Positions 8,090 through 16,410 of a stretch of DNA of 64,000 nucleotides are shown piece after piece. The notes under the pieces are model-generated. The model was not told where the DNA came from. It saw nothing but the letters and a program-made list of their open reading frames with translations, and searched no databases. A program made the position numbers and the translations under genes. The DNA is taken from contig JAHHHZ010000017.1 of assembly GCA_019359095.1 (NCBI GenBank), forward strand, positions 62,001-126,000. Reading direction: 5' to 3'. The first letter of the stretch is position 1. Every line of letters starts with the position of its first letter. This stretch comes from Pleurocapsa minor HA4230-MV1. Its GTDB lineage: Bacteria; Cyanobacteriota; Cyanobacteriia; Cyanobacteriales; Xenococcaceae.

Positions 8090-9514
8090 TTAACTACTCT
8101 TCCAAGTGCCATGAAAACTAGGAGGAATGACACTAGGTAATGCCAAACGACAAATAGGCGGTTCTGACAATCGATCGCTTTGATAAATTCTGACTTCACT
8201 ACTATCGGTATTGCCATCGTAAACCACAGTTAATAACCAACCCTGTTCGGGATTATTCTGGCTGGGGACTAAAATCGGTTCGCTAGGATAGCAGTTTTCA
8301 CCTAGGTCGGCGATCGCCATTTTACCAGTTTCTCGATCGAAGCAGGCGATCGCATTAAATAATTCTGACCCATGAGTTACCCCATCCCGATGTATATTTA
8401 AGTAGGTATAACGCCAATTCTGACCAACTTTGGCAGGAGAGACTAAAGGAAATTCATCACAGGTAGCTAATATTTGCTGGTTACTGATTACTTGTGCTGT
8501 TTGTGGCTCGATAACTAGTGACCACAAAGTCCCTGGTGCGCTAGTTTCGCTATAGCCAGAAGCGATTTCTTTCAGGTACTGATTGGTAGCAAAATCTTCA
8601 TAGCGGGTAAATTCAGTCACAATCTTACCGTCTCGATCTACGTAACCATTGACAAAATGCCATTGAAACCAAGGATCGGTTTGACCACGACTGACTAAAG
8701 ATAGATCATCGCGATCGAAGATTAAAATTTCTGTACCTAATTCTGGTTTCCATTCCAGGGAATCACTATAACTTTTTTGTCCCAACATCACAGCAGGAAG
8801 ACTCACTCGTACTGGAGAAACCAAAAAGATTAAATATTGCCCTGCAAAGCAAAAGTCATGAATCAGAGGCAACCCCGTAAGAGTGTAGGAATTTTGTTGC
8901 TCAAGCCTACCTGTAGGATCGCAGCGATAAAGATTAAGGGTGCCGTTTACACCACCAACTACACCGAAATTAAAAATATTGCCTGTCACGGGGTCAACTT
9001 TAGGATGGGCGGAAAAAGGTTGCTTGTCTGTTAACGCAGATAGCTGATCGAGACCAATAGTTGCTAAAGTGTTTAAATCTAAAGCATGAGGCTGACCTCC
9101 TTCCCAAAGAGCTAGTAGACGGTCGGGTAAAGCTAAAACCGAAGTATTAGCTGCGTTTTTAATCGGTTTGAGCCAATTATTCCAAAACGCCCCCGCAGCC
9201 GTCATCCCGTAGTTGGGATAGATAAAGGCATCTGCTGATTGTTCGTCTGTATAGCCCTGAGTTTGTACGTAACGGTAAACCCCAGTTGCCCCTGTATCCG
9301 TAAAATGAATGCCCAAAATAGCACCATCACCGTCAAACCAATGTCCTGCCCGTTTTGCTCCTCTAGACAGCCTACCAGGGCCATTACGGTAGAGTGAGCC
9401 ACGCAAATCCGAGGGTATTGCACCAGAGATAATTGATAGCGGTGTTAAATCAAATTCTGTAGCGGGTTGGGCGATCGCTTTTGACCAGGCTTTCTGTTTA
9501 GATTTAGTTATCAT
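8090..9514 (-). CDS. Carotenoid cleavage oxygenase (RPE65/ACO family)
   Basis: Non-haem iron dioxygenase that cleaves carotenoids or apocarotenals (retinal-forming ACO/Diox1 type, or the NinaB/lignostilbene group). 474 residues fold as a seven-bladed propeller whose four His ligands are visible: SAHPKVDP, LIHDFCF, WHFVNGY and, near the C-terminus, SFHGTW. The N-terminal SLYRNGPGRL motif is typical. ATG at 9514. It faces ndhA divergently across an island, and its first 15 codons and upstream region are duplicated next to ndhA (14331-14518). Substrate not determined. Confidence 0.9.
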   Translation of the reverse strand: MITKSKQKAWSKAIAQPATEFDLTPLSIISGAIPSDLRGSLYRNGPGRLSRGAKRAGHWFDGDGAILGIHFTDTGATGVYRYVQTQGYTDEQSADAFIYPNYGMTAAGAFWNNWLKPIKNAANTSVLALPDRLLALWEGGQPHALDLNTLATIGLDQLSALTDKQPFSAHPKVDPVTGNIFNFGVVGGVNGTLNLYRCDPTGRLEQQNSYTLTGLPLIHDFCFAGQYLIFLVSPVRVSLPAVMLGQKSYSDSLEWKPELGTEILIFDRDDLSLVSRGQTDPWFQWHFVNGYVDRDGKIVTEFTRYEDFATNQYLKEIASGYSETSAPGTLWSLVIEPQTAQVISNQQILATCDEFPLVSPAKVGQNWRYTYLNIHRDGVTHGSELFNAIACFDRETGKMAIADLGENCYPSEPILVPSQNNPEQGWLLTVVYDGNTDSSEVRIYQSDRLSEPPICRLALPSVIPPSFHGTWKSS

Positions 9515-9720
9515 CAGACTCTTAATTGGTTTTTATAACTAATTCAAAATTTATCCTAAAGGACGACGCGAAGCTAGTGCTTTAGCATACACTTCGTTAT
9601 GGAACAGCGGACAACGAGATATTAGCAATGATAAGAAGTAAAAAATTGTCTAAACTCTAGCTATAGTTTTAGATTAGCTTAATCCAACTTCAATATTTAA
9701 TACAACATGCAAAATATAAA
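9471..9720. repeat. Duplicated promoter region, copy 1 (5' end of oxygenase gene to relic ndhA start)
   Basis: Aligns in direct orientation with 14331-14518. The first 85 bases, starting in the oxygenase coding region, differ at one position by eye; the remainder has scattered changes. Copy 1 has a 46-base insertion (9556-9601) and about 14 extra bases near 9690. Its right end reads AAAATATAAATTCAGCAG where copy 2 reads AAAATATGAATGCAGGAA at the true ndhA start, so copy 1 keeps a relic of the ndhA initiation region with ATG changed to ATA. Confidence 0.8.
9556..9601. repeat. 46-base small dispersed repeat, with empty site at 14417
   Basis: Starts CTAAAGGACGACGCGAAGC and ends CACTTCGTTATG, with CGAAG/CTTCG arms. 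It interrupts the sequence TTATC-GAACA, which is uninterrupted in the second copy of this region (14413-14422). The filled/empty pair defines the inserted length directly. Confidence 0.75.
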
Positions 9721-9730
9721 TTCAGCAGAA

Positions 9731-9811
9731 AGCGATCGCGCTTTTGGATGAGCAAAATAACTTCAGACAAACAAATAATCGTTTCAAGAATAGCTTGTTG
9801 CCTACCAAATT
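9731..9811. repeat. Inner flank repeat of the island, left copy
   Basis: About 80 bases resembling 14230-14311 in the same orientation (AGCGATCGC, then GAGCAAAATAA, ATCGTTT, TTGCCTA, CAAAT in both). The two copies lie just inside the duplicated promoter regions, at each edge of the island. A 21-codon frame is conserved in part, but the changes do not favour third positions, so I do not call it a gene. Confidence 0.6.
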
Positions 9812-9892
9812 AACCCACCGATTGCCTCCAGAATCTCCATCAAGTCTTACATGGATTAGCTTCGGAACGAGCGATCGTCAGGTTAGCGCAAT

Positions 9893-10589
9893 TCATTCAG
9901 ACGGCTGCGATCTCGTCCGTTCCCCAACGTGAGTGGTCATAAAGTTACGGATATGAGTGGTGATCGCCTCCCCATCTTCTTCCAAAGCAAAATGTCCCGT
10001 ATCGAGTAAATGAAACTCAATGTTTTTTAGGTCGCGCTTGTAGGGATAAGCACCTTCGGCAGGGAAAATGTAGTCGTTCTGACCCCAAACAATTAGGGTG
10101 GGGGGTTGATGTTTACGGAAATACTCCTGCCATTGCGGATATAACGTTGGATTCGTGCCATAGCTATAAAACAGCGCCAGTTGAATCTCATTATTTCCAG
10201 GGCGATCGAGTAAGGGTTGGTCTATATTCCAGTTATCAGGGCTAATTGCTTCGAGATTGCGAACGCCTTTGGTATATTGCCACTTGGTTGCGTCCAGTCC
10301 AAAAATGTATCTAAGCTTGTCGGCATTCTCAGGAGAACGCTCCTGCCTCAGCCAGGTGATCGAACGTGTAGTCAAACTCATTCACAGTTGGCATTGAACT
10401 ATTGCCATAGCCAGGATAATCGGGAGCAACGAGATGGAAGTAGTCGGCAAGCGCAGGCATTAGATTACGGAACATGTGAGATGAAGTTGGGAAGCCGTGT
10501 AATAACAGAATCGTCGGATTATCACGGGAGCCAGCTTCTCGGTAGAAGATATCTAAACCATCAATTGAGACTGTATGAAATGTGGTTAT
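9893..10589 (-). pseudogene. Alpha/beta hydrolase (haloalkane dehalogenase-like), internally deleted and frameshifted
   Basis: The N-terminal half (10589 to 10331) encodes family sequence with oxyanion motif [16 protein letters not shown] and APDYPGYG, and stops early. The C-terminal half, in another frame from about 10341 to 9893, encodes [38 protein letters not shown] and the catalytic-His segment [11 protein letters not shown]. Between DHLAE and RSPENA about 60-70 residues expected in this family are missing, including the nucleophile elbow, and the join shifts frame. The expected start codon, 7 bases after AAGGAG, is ATA (10589-10587) instead of ATG. Three lesions make a functional product very unlikely. 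Last gene of the island's minus-strand series. Confidence 0.85.
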
Positions 10590-10626
10590 TAGCTTACTCC
10601 TTGTAAATTAAAAAAGGGAAGACAAG

Positions 10627-11253
10627 TTATCGCTGGAAATAGTCGCGCCAACTTTGGGGCAAGGCTTCAAGTTGAGCAGCACGGTGAAGTAAATCTGGAT
10701 TGTCTTCCTTACGCACATAAAGTTGAGTGATATCTGCAACCGTGATGTGCTGATTATCTCGGCTCACCAACTCCAGAGTGTCTCCAACGACCACTTCGCC
10801 CTCTTGCAAAACACGGAAGTAAAACCCAGTTCTACGACTCGCCAAAAATCGATTCACCATATCGGGTCGTCCAAACCGAATTCCCAGTTTGTAGCAGGGC
10901 AGTCGCGGTTGCGTCACCATCAAGGTTAAATTGCCAATCCGAAAGCGATCGCCAATGTTCACGTCCTCCTCTTTCAGCCCAGTGGTTGTAAAATTTTCAC
11001 CAAAGATACCGAGCGACAGATCCATCTCAGGCAATTCACTTCGCCAGTAATCGTAATGCTCGAACGGATAGACATAGACTGCTTTATCTATCCCTCCATG
11101 AACAGTGAGATCGGCTTGTTCTTCGCCATCTAAATTGAGCGATCGCACCATCACCCTTTCACTGACTGACTCTTTAAATATTCCAGTACTAACTGTTCTC
11201 CCTTTCCAGATCACTTTGCGTGGAAGTCCTACATTGACAGAGATGAGTTGCAT
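10627..11253 (-). CDS. MOSC domain protein (YiiM-like)
   Basis: Member of the MOSC superfamily (molybdenum-cofactor sulfurase C-terminal domain), with a YiiM-type layout: MOSC core at about 35-150 including the conserved DLTVHGGIDKAVYVYPFEHY and GENFTT, then a short C-terminal 3-alpha segment (about 165-205). The cysteine of the MOSC active region is in QPRLPCYKLGIRFG. YiiM relatives use the molybdenum cofactor to reduce N-hydroxylated compounds; the substrate here is unknown. ATG 11253 preceded by GGAG at 6 bases is a better start than the TTG four codons upstream. The frame is intact although neighbours on both sides in the island are broken. Confidence 0.85.
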   Translation of the reverse strand: MQLISVNVGLPRKVIWKGRTVSTGIFKESVSERVMVRSLNLDGEEQADLTVHGGIDKAVYVYPFEHYDYWRSELPEMDLSLGIFGENFTTTGLKEEDVNIGDRFRIGNLTLMVTQPRLPCYKLGIRFGRPDMVNRFLASRRTGFYFRVLQEGEVVVGDTLELVSRDNQHITVADITQLYVRKEDNPDLLHRAAQLEALPQSWRDYFQR

Positions 11254-11350
11254 ATTTGGCTCCAAGTCTTGGATGACATTATTACTATTTAGATGGTGGA
11301 GGGACGATCTCGATACCGTTTTGTTACCATCGCTTGGGGTTTAAAGCCTT

Positions 11351-11456
11351 GTCCTTCTAGGACAACTTCTCGATAGCTTTTAGCCATTAGCTGCGGACGC
11401 TACCGCGTCCCAGTCGTCGTAAGACGACGATCTGCGCGAAGCGCTGCGCTTTTAGC
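11351..11456. repeat. Cluster of small palindromic repeats between catalase-like and MOSC genes
   Basis: Four short dyads in about 100 bases: GTCCT-TCT-AGGAC (11351-11363), GGACGC-TACC-GCGTCC (11395-11410), GTCGTC-GTAA-GACGAC (11413-11428), and a GCGCGAAGCGCTGCGC run to about 11450. These resemble the small dispersed repeats elsewhere in the window. The rest of 11254-11659 holds a GCTAAGA heptamer repeated near 11517 and no gene. Confidence 0.6.
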
Positions 11457-11659
11457 TTCAATCAATTTGCAAGGCTCAAGATTAGTCTAATTGCGTATTC
11501 TAAGCCGATTAAAAAAGCTAAGAGCTAAGAGCTAGAATCACCGATCGTTCACGACGGTGAGCAGTCAAAAGTTGCTGCTAAGTTCACTAACGTTAAAATG
11601 TGAGTCTATTGCTCCTGTTTTGGTCGATTTTCATCGTGTATTGCTCCAAAACTTGATCG

Positions 11660-12676
11660 CTATTGAGGATCGTCCGCAACTGAACTGTGGGCTTGTGGCT
11701 CTTGGCTGCGTTGCTGCATATACCCCCGTCGTGCTTTTGCCATCTCCTGATAAACATGCTTGCGAGCTAAATTGACACTACCCAAAGGTGCGTGTGCGTG
11801 AAGGGTATGCCAGGGATTGAACGACAAACCCTCATCCAAACGCTTCCGCTCGTCGAAGTCGAATTTCTGAGCGGGAATTTTGATGGTGGCGAGTTTGATA
11901 AATGGTGAATCTTCCTCTTGCCATTCCTGCATCGGATTTTCGCTCGGAGTTTTCTCCTCATCGACATAAAGCTGCACCAAGAAGTCGAAGGTGGCATCCT
12001 GATTCTTAACCGACAGATAATCGATTGCAGCTACCCGCAGATAATTTTCAACGTCGGGAATTACTGTCGGAGCTTCTTGCTGATGCGGTTTAATGGCATA
12101 CTTGATAGCTCGATCTCCCAACTGATAGGGAGTTGTACTCCAGTATTGAATTAGTAGCGGATTCGCCACCTTTTTACGGCTAATGGCTTGCAGGATTTCA
12201 AAAGTAGGTGCTAGCGATCGCAATTCTTCTTCATCTGCTTTGCCAACGGTGGCTTTCGTCAGAGTGGCAAAACCTTGGGCATCGCGCACCAAAAATACGG
12301 GATGATTGAGGAGCAGAAAATCTTGAGTTTCTAACTCGTCATCGATGACTTTTTCACCCTCTACTTCCAGAAGTTTGATCGCTACAGCCCGAATATCGGG
12401 TTCGAGATCCGACTTGAGTTTTCCCCGCTTTTCGGCATCGGAAGCGTTAGAAAAACGCACCCAAATTGGATAAGTTTTAGGCTGGGTAAAGATGCCGACC
12501 TTGAACGAGTCAGGCAAATTATCTTCAATAATGAATTCCCCCCAAACTAAGCCGTGACTTTTAGGATGATCTTTTCGCAGGTCTGGGCCTTTTTCGCCTT
12601 GAACGTTGAGATCGATTTCTAAAATGGTATTGGTCGCCGCTTCCTGGTCAGCAGGGGAGAGATTAGATTGGCTCAT
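11660..12676 (-). CDS. Catalase-like haem protein (small catalase / y4iL-like subfamily)
   Basis: 338-residue protein of the catalase superfamily, shorter than true catalases. Visible family features: KSHGLVWGEFIIED with the distal His (about 41), YPIWVRFSNAS, DIRAVAIKLL, the distal-Asn segment LLNHPVFLVRD, and a C-terminal FNPWHTLHAHAPLGSVNLAR followed by a Tyr that could be the proximal haem ligand. Relatives include the allene-oxide-synthase-like and peroxide-acting small catalases; the activity here is not known. A good AGGAG precedes ATG 12676. Frame intact. It lies in the minus-strand island series, directly downstream of a broken cupin gene. Confidence 0.8.
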   Translation of the reverse strand: MSQSNLSPADQEAATNTILEIDLNVQGEKGPDLRKDHPKSHGLVWGEFIIEDNLPDSFKVGIFTQPKTYPIWVRFSNASDAEKRGKLKSDLEPDIRAVAIKLLEVEGEKVIDDELETQDFLLLNHPVFLVRDAQGFATLTKATVGKADEEELRSLAPTFEILQAISRKKVANPLLIQYWSTTPYQLGDRAIKYAIKPHQQEAPTVIPDVENYLRVAAIDYLSVKNQDATFDFLVQLYVDEEKTPSENPMQEWQEEDSPFIKLATIKIPAQKFDFDERKRLDEGLSFNPWHTLHAHAPLGSVNLARKHVYQEMAKARRGYMQQRSQEPQAHSSVADDPQ

Positions 12677-12726
12677 TGTTTTTTTTCTCCTGAATTAGTG
12701 TTTTAATCTCTGAGGCATTCTCCTTG

Positions 12727-12975
12727 TTAATTGGCGATCGCTTTCTGTTCTTGCTGTGAAACACCACCTGCGGCTTTAATTAAATCTGCACCAGCCCAGA
12801 CCGTGAACTCCCCTTCCAGCGTGTAGAGTTGTTCGGAATAGCGCGTGTGGCGATGGAGTGGTGTTTGTGTACCTGGAGGGATATAACCCTCAATTAGATC
12901 GTATTGACCTCCAGTGGTGGTGGCATCGGCAATGATGGTGAGACGAGTGCTAAAAAGCCAGAGAGGTTGTGTTAT
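12727..12975 (-). pseudogene. Cupin-domain protein, internally deleted, ATA at the start position
   Basis: 82 codons. The first 62 match a small single-domain cupin: PLWLFSTRLTIIAD, then cupin motif 1 as PGTQTPLHRHTRYSEQLYTL and EGEFTVWAG. The second cupin motif, expected over the next 60 or so residues, is absent, and the frame jumps to a short tail ADLIKAAGGVSQ. The Shine-Dalgarno AGGAG is followed after 7 bases by ATA (12975-12973), not ATG. I read this as a decayed gene; translation from ATA cannot be excluded. No longer standard gene covers it. Confidence 0.7.
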
Positions 12976-13028
12976 GAGTTTGCTCCTGTTAATATAGAGA
13001 TCCTGAATGATTGAAACTAGCTGTGTAC

Positions 13029-13220
13029 CAGATGTAGTTGATAAAAGTTTTGACCTTTGACATTTCAGTGAGCATATTTGATTTGGGTTTTCAAATCGAT
13101 CGCCGTTGCTAAACTTTGATTTAATAGGGTATTCACTTGCGATCGGATTTCTGTGGGAATATCAATTCGGGTTGAGTAGACAAATAATTTAGTATTATTC
13201 CGAGTAGTAGTAGCAGCCAT
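13029..13220 (-). pseudogene. dps: Dps (ferritin-like DNA-protection protein), N-terminal remnant with nonsense codon
   Basis: From ATG 13220 the frame encodes a Dps N-terminus (TRIDIPTEIRSQVNTLLNQS, then TAIDLKTQIKYAH). The next codon, normally Trp of the conserved AHWNVKG motif, is TGA (13067-13065), and NVKGQNFYQLH continues in frame behind it before homology stops near 13029. About 100 C-terminal residues, including most of the four-helix bundle and the remaining ferroxidase ligands, are missing. It is therefore a relic of an iron-storing, peroxide-detoxifying protein. Confidence 0.8.
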
Positions 13221-13261
13221 AGGTTTTACTCTCAATATGTTGTTTTGTAACAAGTAAACGT

Positions 13262-13720
13262 TTAGGGAAACACTAGTTTGGGTTTGGGTGCATGACTCAA
13301 GTAAATGTGAGCCGATGCTTTCAGCACAATTTCGGAGTAGAGAATTTTTTGAATTTCTAAACTGGGTACTCGATTGGCAAGTGTTTGGTAAGCTATAATT
13401 TCTCCTTCAAGGCTAAAATCAGCACCCGCTATACAATGGAAATAGTCGTGAATTGCTAGAAAGGCAAAACCATAAAACGGATTCGGATAAATCTTACTAT
13501 CGTAACTATCAGCCGACACCCAGAGATGCTCTTGGGCAATATCCGCGCACATTTCCGCAGCATTACGGTAGCGCATATAGTCCGAGAAGATAGGATTAAT
13601 TGGAAGCTGTTGAAACTCACCCATGAGCCAGTCACAGAGTTCTTGTTGAGCTATGTCTGAGATTTCGACTGACTCTCCTTCTAGGTAGAGTTTGGCAAGG
13701 GTTTCTAATTTATGTGCCAT
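13262..13720 (-). CDS. Hypothetical protein with HDxxH and ExE motifs
   Basis: 152 residues, soluble, not recognised. Rich in helix-forming sequence, with three stretches that look conserved: PINPIFSDYMRYRNAAEMCA, FLAIHDYFHCIAGADFSLEG and EGEIIAYQTLANRVPSLEIQ. The His-Asp-x-x-His followed by Glu-x-Glu arrangement could bind a metal, but that is only a guess. ATG 13720 lies 7 bases after an AGAGGTAA Shine-Dalgarno. First gene of the minus-strand island series, 41 bases before the Dps remnant, so it may lead that operon. Confidence 0.6.
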   Translation of the reverse strand: MAHKLETLAKLYLEGESVEISDIAQQELCDWLMGEFQQLPINPIFSDYMRYRNAAEMCADIAQEHLWVSADSYDSKIYPNPFYGFAFLAIHDYFHCIAGADFSLEGEIIAYQTLANRVPSLEIQKILYSEIVLKASAHIYLSHAPKPKLVFP

Positions 13721-13784
13721 GAAATTACCTCTGAGGGTATGCGATCTGGGTCACCTAATTAAAGTTAGTCTTCTCGAACTAGAA

Positions 13785-13810
13785 TCCCTTTACCTTGACG
13801 GTAGTAGGGA
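13785..13810. promoter_or_regulatory. Candidate operator dyad upstream of the island operon (MerR-like spacing)
   Basis: Imperfect inverted repeat TCCCTTTACC - TTGAC - GGTAGTAGGGA, 65 bases upstream of the first island gene (start 13720). The arms and short central spacer resemble MerR-family operators, which sit between the -35 and -10 boxes. A direct repeat CTGTGAGGA is found twice at about 13812-13833. No MerR-type regulator gene is in the window. Confidence 0.3.
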
Positions 13811-13833
13811 ACTGTGAGGACTCTGTGAGGAAA

Positions 13834-14229
13834 CTATGGCGGTTTTGCTTGCTGACAAAAGTTTAAAGTGTATTCCAACTCTTTCGTAGGTAGCAATTCA
13901 GATAAAATTTGCTAGCTGAGCGCTCAAGCGATCGCTATCAATAAAGTCATGGTTTGCTAACTACTCCTCCAAAGATATTCAATGAAACAAGAAAGATCGA
14001 GAACTGCAATGCTTACAGGGTAAAAGATGATGAAACAGTTTCAACAACAAATGAGTGATCATTGAAAGTTGCGATCGCCATGACGACAGTAGTTAGGTGA
14101 TTGGTGGGTTTTCACCTTGGACTTAAATTGTCTCGCTAATCGCTCGATTTATTTCGGCTTGCCTCCACAAGCTGAAAATTTCAGCACAACCTTTCCCGAC
14201 AGATTCACTCACGAGCAAAATTTTTTAAC
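13834..14229. other. Intergenic stretch, no gene seen
   Basis: Contains HIP1 sites and no open frame that I can support. It separates the island operon from the right-hand copies of the flank repeats. No tRNA or terminator recognised. Confidence 0.5.
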
Positions 14230-14311
14230 AGCGATCGCATTTTTGGGTGAGCAAAATAATCTCAGATAAGCAAATCATCGTTTTAGGAATGACTTATTGC
14301 CTATCAAATAT
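14230..14311. repeat. Inner flank repeat of the island, right copy
   Basis: Direct repeat of 9731-9811, roughly four-fifths identical by eye. Confidence 0.6.
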
Positions 14312-14330
14312 ACCTAGTTCGATGTCCTCA

Positions 14331-14518
14331 TGGCGATCGCTTTTGACCAGGCTTTCTGTTTAGATGTAGTTATCATCAGACTCTTAATTGGTTTTTATAA
14401 CTAATTCAAAATTTATCGAACAACGGACAACGATATACTAGCAATGATAAGGAGAAAAAAATTGTCTAAACTCTATATATAGTTTGAGATTAGCTTAATC
14501 CAATACGACATACAAAAT
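14331..14518. repeat. Duplicated promoter region, copy 2, serving ndhA
   Basis: Second copy of 9471-9720. It begins with a 15-codon duplicate of the oxygenase 5' end (minus strand, ATG at 14376, now leading nowhere) and ends at the ndhA ATG. It lacks the 46-base insertion of copy 1. The ndhA promoter is presumably inside it. Confidence 0.8.
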
Positions 14519-15637
14519 ATGAATGCAGGAATCGACTTACAAGGAAGTTTTGTCCAAACTCTCCAAGATTTTGGGCTTCCCCACGGTTTAGCTAAAGCAA
14601 TTTGGCTACCGTTACCAATGTTATTGATGATTATTGGTGCAACCGTGGGAGTTTTGGTAGTAGTTTGGCTAGAGCGAAAAATCTCTGCTGCTGCTCAACA
14701 GCGTATCGGCCCAGAATATGCGGGCCCTTTAGGCGTATTACAGCCTGTTGCTGATGGTATTAAACTGGTTTTTAAAGAAGACGTTATCCCCGCTAAAGCT
14801 GATTCATGGTTGTTTACCATTGGCCCAGTCTTAGTGGTAGTTCCCGTATTTATGTCCTTTCTCATCGTACCTTTTGGACAAAACTTAGTAGTCACAGATT
14901 TAAACGTGGGGATTTTTATCTGGATTTCTCTATCTAGTATTGCTCCTATTGGTCTATTGATGTCGGGTTATGCTTCTAATAACAAATACTCGTTATTAGG
15001 TGGATTGAGAGCCGCTGCCCAGTCTATTAGCTATGAAATTCCCTTAGCATTATCAGTACTGGCGATCGTCATGATGTCTAATAGTCTTAGTACAATAGAT
15101 ATTGTCGAGCAACAGTCAGGCTATGGCATTTTAGGTTGGAATATTTGGCGACAACCCGTAGGTTTTATTATCTTTTGGATTGCAGCCCTAGCTGAATGTG
15201 AGCGCCTTCCCTTCGATTTACCTGAAGCAGAAGAAGAATTAGTTGCTGGTTATCAAACAGAGTATTCAGGAATGAAGTTTGCTTTGTTCTATCTTGGTTC
15301 TTATGTGAACTTAGTTTTATCAGCTTTAGTGTTTGCTGTTCTCTATTTAGGTGGTTGGGAATTCTTTATTCCTCTAGATCGTTTAGCCGATTGGATTGGC
15401 GTTGCTGATACGACTCCCTGGCTGCAAGTATTGACTGCTGCATTAGGCATCATTATGACTCTGGTAAAAGCTTATTTCCTCGTATTTATCGCCATCTTAT
15501 TACGTTGGACTGTTCCCCGTGTGCGGATCGACCAATTACTAGACTTAGGCTGGAAATTTCTCTTACCAGTTTCTCTAGCTAACTTATTGATTACTGCTGC
15601 CTTAAAACTATCTTTTCCCGTAGCTTTCGGTGGCTAA
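14519..15637 (+). CDS. ndhA: NDH-1 subunit NdhA
   Basis: Membrane subunit of the photosynthetic NAD(P)H dehydrogenase-like complex (NDH-1; ferredoxin:plastoquinone oxidoreductase), homologous to complex I subunit ND1/NuoH, which helps form the quinone channel at the base of the peripheral arm. 372 residues, usual length, with about eight membrane helices. Conserved segments seen: [40 protein letters not shown] and the C-terminal [18 protein letters not shown]. First gene of ndhA-ndhI-ndhG-ndhE, the usual cyanobacterial order. Its upstream region is a duplicated segment. Confidence 0.97.
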   Translation: MNAGIDLQGSFVQTLQDFGLPHGLAKAIWLPLPMLLMIIGATVGVLVVVWLERKISAAAQQRIGPEYAGPLGVLQPVADGIKLVFKEDVIPAKADSWLFTIGPVLVVVPVFMSFLIVPFGQNLVVTDLNVGIFIWISLSSIAPIGLLMSGYASNNKYSLLGGLRAAAQSISYEIPLALSVLAIVMMSNSLSTIDIVEQQSGYGILGWNIWRQPVGFIIFWIAALAECERLPFDLPEAEEELVAGYQTEYSGMKFALFYLGSYVNLVLSALVFAVLYLGGWEFFIPLDRLADWIGVADTTPWLQVLTAALGIIMTLVKAYFLVFIAILLRWTVPRVRIDQLLDLGWKFLLPVSLANLLITAALKLSFPVAFGG

Positions 15638-15682
15638 TTAGCGCAAAAAGTATTTAACTTAAAACAAAGCACAGCAAATATC

Positions 15683-16300
15683 ATGTTTAATATCCTCAAA
15701 CAAGTGCAGGACTATGCCCAAGAGAGTTGGCAAGCTGCTAAATACATTGGTCAAGGTCTTTCCGTCACCTTCGATCACATGTCTCGTCGTCCTGTCACAG
15801 TCCAGTATCCCTACGAAAAACTAGTTCCTTCTGAACGCTATCGCGGTAGAATTCACTACGAATTTGATAAGTGTATCTCCTGTGAAGTTTGCGTTCGCGT
15901 CTGTCCGATTAACTTACCCGTAGTTGATTGGGAATTTGACAAGGTAGCTAAAAAGAAAAAGCTGAAGCATTACAGTATTGACTTTGGGGTTTGTATCTTC
16001 TGTGGCAACTGCGTCGAATATTGTCCCACTAACTGTCTTTCCATGACTGAAGAATACGAACTAGCTTCCTACGATCGTCATGAGCTTAACTACGATAGCG
16101 TGGCGTTAGGACGCTTACCCTACAAAGTGACTCAAGATCCGATGGTGACACCGCTTAAAGAGTTTGCTTACCTACCTAAAGGCGAGGTTGAACCTCATGG
16201 TTTAGCCAAAGGAGTGCAACGTGCAGGAAAACGTCCAGAGGAAATCTTACAAGAGATTGAAGCTGCTAAACCCAAAGAAGAAGCTGTAAAGGAAGGATAA
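15683..16300 (+). CDS. ndhI: NDH-1 subunit NdhI (two 4Fe-4S ferredoxin-type subunit)
   Basis: Peripheral-arm subunit (homologue of NuoI/TYKY) that carries two [4Fe-4S] clusters passing electrons toward plastoquinone. Cluster motifs [12 protein letters not shown] and [12 protein letters not shown] are intact. 205 residues with a Glu/Lys-rich C-terminal tail, as in other cyanobacteria. It starts 45 bases after ndhA and is followed by a 110-base spacer before ndhG. Confidence 0.97.
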   Translation: MFNILKQVQDYAQESWQAAKYIGQGLSVTFDHMSRRPVTVQYPYEKLVPSERYRGRIHYEFDKCISCEVCVRVCPINLPVVDWEFDKVAKKKKLKHYSIDFGVCIFCGNCVEYCPTNCLSMTEEYELASYDRHELNYDSVALGRLPYKVTQDPMVTPLKEFAYLPKGEVEPHGLAKGVQRAGKRPEEILQEIEAAKPKEEAVKEG

Positions 16301-16410
16301 AGAATGAAGCATGAGGGATCGGTAACTTGTTAACTTGTTTGCTTTGCCCTTGTGTTTCTTAATTTGTCCTCAATTTTATCGATTAAGTAATTTAGCAAGA
16401 GGAGAAAAGA

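Noticed and set aside
9748-9813. 21-codon frame partly shared with 14247 onwards
   Set aside because: Differences between the two copies fall at all codon positions, so coding is not supported; it is better explained as a repeat.
9744-9932. Open frame of 62 codons on the plus strand
   Set aside because: Composed of flank-repeat sequence and the complement of the hydrolase remnant; no family features.
10217-10606. Plus-strand open frame of 129 codons
   Set aside because: Antisense to the alpha/beta hydrolase remnant, which has clear protein similarity on the minus strand.
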